Assembly: GCA_963579235.1 (NCBI GenBank)
Contig: CAUZFM010000122.1
Span: 1 to 5,258 of the forward strand
Direction: 5' to 3'
Source: UBA1149 sp963579235
GTDB lineage: Bacteria; Desulfobacterota; Binatia; UBA1149
DNA length: 5,258 nucleotides
Each line of letters begins with the position of its first letter. Position 1 is the first letter of the stretch. Shown in pieces: positions 1-5,258 of the stretch. The translations under genes and the position numbers were made by a program. Under the pieces are notes generated by a model. It did no database searches, had not been told where the DNA came from, and saw nothing but the letters and a program-made list of their open reading frames with translations.

Positions 1-1538
1 TGCGCCACCCGGCGGGCGACCTCTCGCCAGGCCTCCATGCGCTCGGCAGCTGCGATCTGCGATACGTCCTCGAAGAAGAGCACCGAGCCGGCCTTCTCAC
101 CCGAGCGACGGCGCAGCTCCGTAGCGGTGACGAGCAGGGTGCGACCCTCTTCTTCACGGTCGACGTTGCGGCTGCTGCCCGAAGGCAGGGTGCCAGAACG
201 CACGTCCTCGAGCAGCTCTATGACTGTGTCATAGCCGGCCTCCCCCAGCAGCGACACCGCGTCGCGCCCGGGGGGGGCCACATCGCTCAGGCCCAGCAAC
301 GACACAGCCGCAGGGTTGACCGTGGCCACCAGTCCGTCAACGTCCACCGAAACCACGCCCGCATCGACGTGCCGCAGTATGTTCTCGGTATAGCGGGCGC
401 GCTCATCGAGCGCGTCGTGGCCCGCCTTGAGCTGGGCTGTCATCGAGCGAAAACCCCTGACCAGAGTACCCATCTCATCACCACCGGCCTCCGGGACCTC
501 GGCCTCCCAGTTGCCCTCGGCTACCTCGCGGGTCGCTTCGGCCAGGCGCCCTATGGGCTCGGTGATGCCACGCGCGAGGTACAGGCCCAGCCAGGTGGCC
601 GCGAACACCACCACCAGTGAGGCCAGAACCATGGTGAGCGTGTACAAGCTCTTGAAGGGCTTACGATTGAGCTTGAGCTGCCGGTAGTCGCGAAACGACG
701 AGAGTATGTCTTCGCTCCAGCGCCTCGGGCCGGCGCGCAGCAGGTAGTCGACAACCACCACCCCGACAACGGTATTAGCATCTGCACCCAGCACCGGGGC
801 GACACCACGCAGCAGGTCCTCATCTCCCACGTGCTCTATTTCAACGGCGGCCTGCCCGGCCAGCGCCCGTTCGACCAGCGCCCTCGCAGGTGGACCGGCC
901 TCAAGGAGATCGGCGCCACCCACGCTGGTGAGCACAGCCTCGCCACTGGAATTAAATACCCTAACCGAGGCAATGCGCGCGTGGCCCTCCCGGTCACGCA
1001 ACACCGCCTCGGCTCTTGCCGCCGCACCGGGGCGATTCAACCCTGCCTTGCGCAACGAAAGGGCCAGCTCTTTGGCGCTGCGGGAGGCCGTGTCGGCCGA
1101 GTCACTGTAGTAGGTCCGCGCCAGGTTGTAAGCACCCGACAGAGCCTGCTCAACCTCACTGGAGAACCAGTTGTCGATGGAATTGGTGAAGAAGACCGTG
1201 GACACCAACAACATCAGTGCAGCCGGAAACAGCGCGATCGACACGAAAGCCATCACCATGCGGCTTCGGAGCTGGCTGCCCAGCACCCCGCGGCGGCGCT
1301 CGAGCACCAGCTTCATCACGTTGCGCACCACGAGAAAAGCCACCACCAGCAGCAACACGATGTTGAGGTTGATGAGCAGAAAGGAGACGACGTTCTGGGA
1401 GCCGCCGCCGGGCCCGGGGTTGGAGAACTCCCAGTAGGCAAAGAACATGACCGCGGCACCGGCCGCGGCTATGATCGCGCCTTCGCGCCAACGACGCCGA
1501 CGTTCCTCTGCCGACGTCGTGCTGACGTCGGGGGTCAT
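1..1538 (-). CDS. ntrY: NtrY-type sensor histidine kinase, 3'-truncated by window edge
   Basis: Membrane sensor kinase of the NtrY type; in known members it autophosphorylates on histidine and passes the phosphate to the response regulator NtrX, in nitrogen or redox control. I translated 512 residues with no stop. Three hydrophobic segments lie at about 20-37, 52-72 and 92-117, with a basic loop (RNVMK...RRR) between the second and third fitting the positive-inside rule. Residues 118-297 form a periplasmic domain opening with SIDNWFSSEVEQAL, typical of NtrY proteins. A fourth segment at 298-322 leads into HAMP (about 323-375, with ITEPIGRL) and PAS (about 385-490, with NPAAVSLLGL). The last residues, MEAWREVARRVA, directly precede the HEIKNP H-box in NtrY. 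The final two bases read CA, as expected for His. The dimerisation/phosphoacceptor and ATPase domains lie outside. The ATG overlaps the ruvB stop by 4 bases and has no clear Shine-Dalgarno, implying translational coupling. The kinase class is certain; the NtrY name is likely. Confidence 0.88.
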   Translation of the reverse strand, partial: MTPDVSTTSAEERRRRWREGAIIAAAGAAVMFFAYWEFSNPGPGGGSQNVVSFLLINLNIVLLLVVAFLVVRNVMKLVLERRRGVLGSQLRSRMVMAFVSIALFPAALMLLVSTVFFTNSIDNWFSSEVEQALSGAYNLARTYYSDSADTASRSAKELALSLRKAGLNRPGAAARAEAVLRDREGHARIASVRVFNSSGEAVLTSVGGADLLEAGPPARALVERALAGQAAVEIEHVGDEDLLRGVAPVLGADANTVVGVVVVDYLLRAGPRRWSEDILSSFRDYRQLKLNRKPFKSLYTLTMVLASLVVVFAATWLGLYLARGITEPIGRLAEATREVAEGNWEAEVPEAGGDEMGTLVRGFRSMTAQLKAGHDALDERARYTENILRHVDAGVVSVDVDGLVATVNPAAVSLLGLSDVAPPGRDAVSLLGEAGYDTVIELLEDVRSGTLPSGSSRNVDREEEGRTLLVTATELRRRSGEKAGSVLFFEDVSQIAAAERMEAWREVARRVA

Positions 1539-2578
1539 TCGAACAGCGCCGGCTGGCGCTCGCCCGCGCGACGACCGAAGTGCTCGTAAGCGCGCGCGGT
1601 GGCCACACGGCCGCGCGGTGTCCGCTGCACGAAGCCGGTGCGGATGAGATAGGTCTCGTACAGTTCCTCGAGCGTACCGGCGTCTTCGCCTATGGCTGCC
1701 GCCAGTGTATCGAGGCCCACCGGGCCGCCATCAAACTTGTCGATGATGGTGAGCACGAATTCCCGGTCCATGGCGTCAAAACCGGCCTCATCGACCTTGA
1801 GCATGGCCAGGCCGTCGAGCGCTACCTGAAGGGTGACGCTGCCCTGCGCGCGTACCTGGGCAAAATCGCGCAGGCGCCGTAATAGTCTATTGGCTATCCG
1901 GGGCGTTCCCCTGGACCTGCGGGCCAACTCGCGCGCTGCGTCGCTCTCAAGCTCCACGCCCAGCAGGCCGGCCGAACGCGAAGCAACCCGCTCAAGCTCT
2001 TCTGCCGAGTAGAACTCCAGTCTGAACGAAGAGCCGAAACGCGACCTCAAGGGCGCAGTGAGCATGCCCGACCTGGTGGTGGCACCCACGAGTGTGAACG
2101 GCGCCACGTCCAGCGAAATGCTGCGGGCCGAGGGCCCCTCTCCTACCACGATATCGAGCCGTCGGTCCTCCATGGCAGGGTAGAGTATCTCTTCTATGGC
2201 CTTGCCCAGGCGGTGTATCTCGTCGATGAAGAGCACGTCGCCGGGCTCAAGTGAGGTCAGGATGGCCGCAAGATCGCCGGCCTTCTCTATGGCCGGCCCG
2301 CTGCTCGCGTGCAGATGACCTCCCATCTCGGTGGCGATGATGTGCGCGAGCGAGGTCTTGCCAAGGCCCGGCGGGCCCATGAGCAGCACGTGATCCAGGG
2401 GCTCGTTACGGCCCAGGGCCGCCTTCATGGCCACGTCGAGATTTTCTCGCACGGTTTGCTGGCCCACGTACTCAGCCAACGTGGCCGGGCGCAACCCCGG
2501 CTCACCCGTCACATCTCCGGACTGCTTGAGCGGCGACGCGTTCTGTTCGACGCCGTCGGGAGCGGAGTCAACGCTCAC
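1535..2578 (-). CDS. ruvB: Holliday junction branch migration ATPase RuvB
   Basis: AAA+ motor of the RuvABC complex; hexamers on either side of the RuvA-bound junction pull DNA arms and drive branch migration in recombinational repair. The protein has 347 residues (E. coli 336). Visible motifs are LRP-LAEYVGQ near residues 29-40, Walker A GPPGLGKT (68-75), Walker B DVLFIDEIH (114-122), sensor 1 GATTRSG (165-171), arginine finger R180 in LRSRFG, sensor 2 RGTPRIANRLLRR (223-235), and the winged-helix C-terminal part with QRTPRGR (318-324) that contacts DNA. The first 28 residues are variable and lack family motifs. The start codon is GTG, overlapping the ruvA stop as GTGA, with a good Shine-Dalgarno (AAGAGG) 8 bases upstream, which supports this start. 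The stop overlaps the start of the sensor kinase gene. Nothing appears missing; it should be functional. Confidence 0.98.
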   Translation of the reverse strand: MSVDSAPDGVEQNASPLKQSGDVTGEPGLRPATLAEYVGQQTVRENLDVAMKAALGRNEPLDHVLLMGPPGLGKTSLAHIIATEMGGHLHASSGPAIEKAGDLAAILTSLEPGDVLFIDEIHRLGKAIEEILYPAMEDRRLDIVVGEGPSARSISLDVAPFTLVGATTRSGMLTAPLRSRFGSSFRLEFYSAEELERVASRSAGLLGVELESDAARELARRSRGTPRIANRLLRRLRDFAQVRAQGSVTLQVALDGLAMLKVDEAGFDAMDREFVLTIIDKFDGGPVGLDTLAAAIGEDAGTLEELYETYLIRTGFVQRTPRGRVATARAYEHFGRRAGERQPALFE

Positions 2579-3144
2579 GCCGACAACCTCTTGAGCGACA
2601 TGCGTATCAGTCCCTGCAGGTCGTCACCGGCATCGGTACGGCTGGCTCGTACGGCGTCGCCGGCTTGTTGCCTGCGGTAACCCAGGGCCAGAAGCGCGGC
2701 CACCGCGTCGGTATCAACGTCGCTGTGTTCTGCAGCCGAGAGCTGCTCGACCTTGCCCTTGAGCTCCACCAGCAAGCGCTCGGCGGTCTTGCGACCCACC
2801 CCGGGCACCGCCACCAGCGTGGCTACGTCCTGCTCAAGCACAGCTCTTGCTAACTCGGCGGGCTGTATGGCCGACAACACGGCCAGCGCCATTCTAGGGC
2901 CAATGCCGGACACCGACCTCAGGGTGCTGAACAGCTCCTTTTCGCTCTCGTCTAGAAAGGCGAACAACTCGAGCGCGTTCTCACGCATGCTGGTGAGCAC
3001 GTGCAGAGAAACCTCGCAGCCGGTGTCGGGCAGGCGACTGTATGTGTTGAAGGAAACACGGGCCTGGTAACCCACGCCGCCTACGTCGATCAAGACCTGG
3101 CCGGGGTCGGACGACTGCAGTATGCCTCGTAAAAAACCGATCAT
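2575..3144 (-). CDS. ruvA: Holliday junction DNA-binding subunit RuvA
   Basis: RuvA tetramers hold the four-way junction in a square-planar form and load RuvB. The protein has 189 residues (E. coli 203). It starts MIGFLRG, the usual family start, and has an N-terminal OB-fold domain at about 1-64. Two helix-hairpin-helix motifs follow, VSGIGPRMA (78-86) and VPGVGRKTAERL (113-124). After a short acidic linker (about 135-145) comes the small C-terminal domain (about 146-189, with ALGYRRQQA), which binds RuvB in known members. At the acidic pin, where E. coli has Glu55-Asp56, this protein reads R54-E55-N56, so one acidic residue appears replaced by Asn. The ATG overlaps the ruvC stop (ATGA) and a G-rich stretch, GGGGGTGG, lies just upstream as a possible ribosome binding site. 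The gene ends within the ruvB start codon. Confidence 0.97.
   Translation of the reverse strand: MIGFLRGILQSSDPGQVLIDVGGVGYQARVSFNTYSRLPDTGCEVSLHVLTSMRENALELFAFLDESEKELFSTLRSVSGIGPRMALAVLSAIQPAELARAVLEQDVATLVAVPGVGRKTAERLLVELKGKVEQLSAAEHSDVDTDAVAALLALGYRRQQAGDAVRASRTDAGDDLQGLIRMSLKRLSA
2587..2592 (-). promoter_or_regulatory. Shine-Dalgarno of ruvB
   Basis: The minus strand reads AAGAGG, 8 bases before the GTG start of ruvB and inside the last codons of ruvA. It is the clearest ribosome binding site in the window and decides the GTG start within the GTGA overlap. The other genes here rely on weaker or absent sites. Confidence 0.7.
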
Positions 3145-3686
3145 CGCCTGGCCACCCCCGCGCGCCCACGCGCCCGCCGAGCCCCACGCGCGGAGTCCAG
3201 GGCACCTTCTACCTTGCTATCGTAGGCGTGACGCAGGATGTGGCAGGCCGCCAGTCCCAGGGCGTCGGCCTCGTCTTCCGCTGGAGTGTCCACCAGCGAT
3301 AGCATGCGCGACACCGCCACTATCATGGCCTGCTTATCAGCCCGCCCGTGTCCGGCAACGGCCTTCTTGACGGCAGCCGGACTGTACTCCGCGAGCTCAA
3401 CGCCACCATAAGCGGACGCGGCCATTACCACGCCGCGAGCCTCGCCTATACGAAACGCACTCTGCGGGTTACGCGATACGAAGTTGCGTTCGAGACTCAG
3501 TACGTCTGGTTGATGGGTCTGCATGAGTTCCTGCAACTCCCGCCACACGGTGACCAGGCGGCCGGCCGTGTCGCCCCTGCCCAGGAGCAGGGTGCCTGAG
3601 TCCACGCGTGTCATGCGCGAGCCACTGGCGCTTACGACACCCCAGCCCATCTTGATCGTGCCGGGGTCGATTCCGAGCACCAGCAT
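3141..3686 (-). CDS. ruvC: Crossover junction endodeoxyribonuclease RuvC
   Basis: Holliday-junction resolvase: a dimer with an RNase H fold that nicks two opposing strands of the junction using Mg2+. The protein has 181 residues (E. coli 173). It opens MLVLGIDPGT, the family signature, so the ATG is well placed. The four catalytic acids are all present: D7 in GIDPG, E66 in SLERNF, and D138 and D141 in AEDEADALGLA. The K-rich segment near 107-118 (VKKAVAGHGRADK) matches the conserved DNA-contact region. The last 25 or so residues form a basic tail rich in Arg and Ala (RGARRARGRAGVARR), of low complexity and likely disordered. It lies 22 bases downstream of yebC with no obvious Shine-Dalgarno, and its stop codon overlaps the ruvA start, so it should be expressed within the same transcript. 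Confidence 0.97.
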   Translation of the reverse strand: MLVLGIDPGTIKMGWGVVSASGSRMTRVDSGTLLLGRGDTAGRLVTVWRELQELMQTHQPDVLSLERNFVSRNPQSAFRIGEARGVVMAASAYGGVELAEYSPAAVKKAVAGHGRADKQAMIVAVSRMLSLVDTPAEDEADALGLAACHILRHAYDSKVEGALDSARGARRARGRAGVARR

Positions 3687-3708
3687 TGCTGCAGCCGGAG
3701 GGCGCCGC

Positions 3709-4458
3709 TCAGGCGGACAGCCGCTCCACCTCGGAGTCGTCTATTTCAAAATTTGCGGACACCCGTTGCACGTCGTCGTGATCGTCGAGGGCTTCGAGCA
3801 GCTTGAGCGCCGTCTCGGCCTCCTTGCCCTCCAGGCGCACGGTTTCTTTGGGCAGCAATACTATCTCGGCACTTTCCACTTTCAGTCCCGAGTCCTCGAG
3901 CAACTGCCGGACGGTGTCTAGATCCTTGACCTCAAGGGTAACCACGAACACGTCGTCGTCGGCTTGGACGTCGGAGGCGCCAGCCTCCACGGCGCTTTCG
4001 AAAAGCTGTTCCTCGCTCGTGCCCTCGGCTGACACGCGCACTTCCCCAACCCGGTCAAAGTTCCAGCCCACGCAGCCGTTCTCGCCCAGGCTGCCGCCGA
4101 ATTTACTGAAAATATGCCTGATGTCGGCCGCTGTACGATTTTTGTTGTCGGTGAGAGACTCGATGATTACCGCCATGCCCGCGGGACCATAGCCCTCGTA
4201 AGACATTTCCTGGTAGTCCGCGCCCTCAAGATCGCCGGTCCCCTTCTTGATGGCCCGCTCGATATTGTCCAGCGGCATGCTCTGGCTGCGGGCCGTGGCG
4301 AAGGCGGTGCGAAGGCGCGGGTTACCGGCCGGATCGCCGCCCCCGGCGCGGGCCGCCACCGTGATTTCCTTGATGAGCTTGGTAAAGAGCTTGCCGCGCT
4401 TAGCGTCGACGGCCGCCTTCTTGTGCTTGATCGAGCTCCACTTTGAGTGTCCAGACAT
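3709..4458 (-). CDS. yebC: YebC/PmpR (TACO1) family protein
   Basis: Cytoplasmic protein of the YebC/TACO1 family. Members were first described as DNA-binding transcriptional regulators (PmpR), and more recently family members have been linked to relief of ribosome stalling; the sequence cannot decide which role applies here. The chosen start gives 249 residues (E. coli 246) and begins MSGHSKWSSIKHKK, the universal family N-terminus. The frame is open upstream to an ATG at 4503, but those 15 extra residues are not family-like. Conserved blocks are DAKRGKLFTKL (18-28), GGGDPAGNPRLR (39-50), MPLDNIERAIKKGTG (61-75), YEGYGPAGMA (87-96), TDNKNRTAADIRHIFSKFGG (103-122) and an acidic C-terminus. 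Two positions differ from what I recall as usual: Ser60 where Asn is common before MP, and Cys129 where Ser is common. It is probably the first or second gene of the ruv operon. Confidence 0.96.
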   Translation of the reverse strand: MSGHSKWSSIKHKKAAVDAKRGKLFTKLIKEITVAARAGGGDPAGNPRLRTAFATARSQSMPLDNIERAIKKGTGDLEGADYQEMSYEGYGPAGMAVIIESLTDNKNRTAADIRHIFSKFGGSLGENGCVGWNFDRVGEVRVSAEGTSEEQLFESAVEAGASDVQADDDVFVVTLEVKDLDTVRQLLEDSGLKVESAEIVLLPKETVRLEGKEAETALKLLEALDDHDDVQRVSANFEIDDSEVERLSA

Positions 4459-4493
4459 AGATTTTACCGGGACCCGCCCAAGCCCGTCCATGC

Positions 4494-4522
4494 TGGATAC
4501 CACAGCCGCCGCCGACAGTAAA
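4494..4522 (-). promoter_or_regulatory. Weak possible sigma-70-type promoter before yebC
   Basis: In the 81-base gap upstream of yebC the minus strand reads TTTACT, a 17-base spacer, then TATCCA. This matches the -35 consensus at 4 of 6 positions and the -10 consensus at 3 of 6. Transcription would start near 4487, giving a leader of about 29 bases and excluding the longer yebC start at 4503. The match is poor and could be chance. Read-through from the upstream gene is equally possible, since no terminator-like hairpin with a T run is present in the gap. Confidence 0.22.
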
Positions 4523-4539
4523 CGCGCGACCCGCCGGAC

Positions 4540-5258
4540 TCACTTGTTGCCTTGCTGCCGCGCGTTTGCCGACCAACTGTCGACAAGGCGGTGGTAATCG
4601 GGAACAAAGCCCGCGTGGCCCGGCTCGCCCGCACTGCCGTCAGCCAACGGATCTGCCGTATCGAGGCCAAGTTGCTGCAGCAGCGCCAGCCTGACTCGCT
4701 GGGCCAGGCTCGCGCGCGGCACGTCGCTGTCGAGCAAGCCGGCTTCTGTCAACGCCAGCCTGGCGACTTCCAGGCGCGCGCGCGCCGCCTGCTGGTTTCC
4801 GGCCGCAGCAGTGACCACCTTCTCAAACGACTGTGTCGCCGTGGCCACGTCCAGCTCGGCGGCCAGGGCCACCTCGGCGACACCCTGAGAATCCAGCAGC
4901 CCCATAGCGTACAGCCACAAGGAGCACTCCAGGTAGTTGCCGGAGCTCTTCATCCGCGGCCCGAAGACGTCCAGCGGCATTCCCGGGCGCTGGCGACGCT
5001 CGAGTATGAAGACGCCGGCCACGCTCGGACGATCGGGGCCCAGGCGGCGCAGGTGTTCCATTACCGAGCGCCGGTAGTCGGCATGAACACGGCAGCGCCT
5101 GAGAAGGCGCTCGCAGTCGTCTGGCAGTACGTCTCCCGACAACAAGTCAGCGTAAAGCGAGTAAACGAAAGGGTCCGACTCCCAGTCGTCGCCGAACAAC
5201 AGTTCGCGGGGGGCCGGGGGGACCCCGGCCCCCCCCGCCCCCCCGGGCCCCACCCGGT
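4540..5258 (-). CDS. Unrecognised protein, 5' end uncertain at window edge
   Basis: I do not recognise this protein. The frame is open from its TGA stop to the right edge. The nearest possible start is a GTG at 5251-5253 (237 residues), only 5 bases from the edge, so the gene may be truncated. Residues 1-15 of that reading (Gly, Pro and Ala only, plus one Val) come from a G/C homopolymer tract and may be an artefact. From about residue 17 the sequence looks like a normal soluble protein: WESDPFVYSLYADLL, then a basic-acidic stretch with CERLLRRCRVHADYRR (47-62), then a mostly helical, Ala/Leu-rich part (about 105-200) resembling tandem helices, though I see no clear TPR consensus. No signal peptide or membrane segment is visible. 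It precedes yebC by 81 bases on the same strand. It is likely a real gene because the frame stays open with ordinary composition, but its function is unknown. Confidence 0.7.
   Translation of the reverse strand, partial: RVGPGGAGGAGVPPAPRELLFGDDWESDPFVYSLYADLLSGDVLPDDCERLLRRCRVHADYRRSVMEHLRRLGPDRPSVAGVFILERRQRPGMPLDVFGPRMKSSGNYLECSLWLYAMGLLDSQGVAEVALAAELDVATATQSFEKVVTAAAGNQQAARARLEVARLALTEAGLLDSDVPRASLAQRVRLALLQQLGLDTADPLADGSAGEPGHAGFVPDYHRLVDSWSANARQQGNK
5208..5234. repeat. Perfect 12-bp G/C inverted repeat in edge homopolymer tract
   Basis: The arms 5208-5219 (GGGGGGCCGGGG) and 5223-5234 (CCCCGGCCCCCC) are exact reverse complements around a 3-base loop (GGA). The surroundings are runs of C: 8 at 5229-5236 and 7 at 5238-5244. 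On the minus strand the tract falls in the first residues of the unrecognised edge gene. It may be a real hairpin that ended an assembly, or an assembly or sequencing artefact. It has no T run, so it is not a typical intrinsic terminator. Confidence 0.75.

Noticed and set aside
267..278. Run of 8 G bases inside the kinase PAS region, a possible frameshift site
   Set aside because: The frame stays intact on both sides: PAS sequence before and after and the H-box-adjacent motif at the edge are all in one frame.
1498..1530. Two GACGTCG copies 11 bases apart near the kinase start, a possible operator
   Set aside because: They fall in codons of the kinase N-terminus in different frames, in a GC-rich context, with no promoter nearby; chance is the simpler explanation.
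831..1589. Long plus-strand open frame of 252 residues, rich in His, Gln and Arg
   Set aside because: It lies antisense to the well-supported kinase gene. Its composition is that of a GC-rich shadow frame, with no recognisable domain or ribosome binding site.
1156..1608. Minus-strand open frame of 150 residues spanning the ruvB/kinase boundary
   Set aside because: It is out of frame with both real genes, Arg-rich and without domains. The overlapping frames carry clear RuvB and kinase sequence.
4459..4503. Longer yebC start at an upstream in-frame ATG (4503)
   Set aside because: The 15 added residues do not fit the family, whereas MSGHSKW at 4458 is the conserved N-terminus.
4459..4539. Possible intrinsic terminator between the edge gene and yebC
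   Set aside because: No stable hairpin followed by a T run is visible on the minus strand; only short GC-rich self-matches such as CGGGTCCCG occur.

Overview
The window is a GC-rich bacterial segment in which every supportable gene lies on the minus strand. Read in the direction of transcription (from high to low coordinates) the order is: an unrecognised gene open at the right edge (4540-5258), yebC (3709-4458), ruvC (3141-3686), ruvA (2575-3144), ruvB (1535-2578), and an NtrY-type membrane sensor histidine kinase (1-1538) that runs off the left edge. The order yebC-ruvC-ruvA-ruvB is common in Proteobacteria. Together with a downstream NtrY-type kinase it suggests a deltaproteobacterial-type lineage in the broad sense (Desulfobacterota, Myxococcota or an uncultured relative). 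That placement is inferred from gene content and order, not from a phylogeny.

The ruv genes encode the complete Holliday-junction machinery. RuvA tetramers bind the four-way junction, RuvB hexamers drive branch migration with ATP, and RuvC cuts the junction. All catalytic residues expected in RuvC and the AAA+ motifs expected in RuvB are present. YebC, a conserved cytoplasmic protein of the TACO1 family, precedes ruvC by 22 bases.

The most distinctive feature is the packing. ruvC/ruvA, ruvA/ruvB and ruvB/ntrY each overlap by 4 bases (ATGA, GTGA, ATGA), so the DNA repair genes and the sensor kinase probably form one translationally coupled transcript. The kinase has three N-terminal membrane segments, a periplasmic domain of about 180 residues, a fourth membrane segment, HAMP and PAS. 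The window stops two bases into what should be the phosphoacceptor histidine codon.

The right edge (about 5206-5258) is a G/C-only-like tract with a perfect 12-bp fold-back and C homopolymers. It makes the start of the edge gene unreliable and may mark a contig end or an assembly error. Apart from that tract, one short intergenic region (4459-4539) with a weak possible promoter is the only non-coding stretch of note. I see no RNA genes, mobile elements, CRISPR arrays or evidence of a novel multi-gene system. This is largely a conserved core-genome region.
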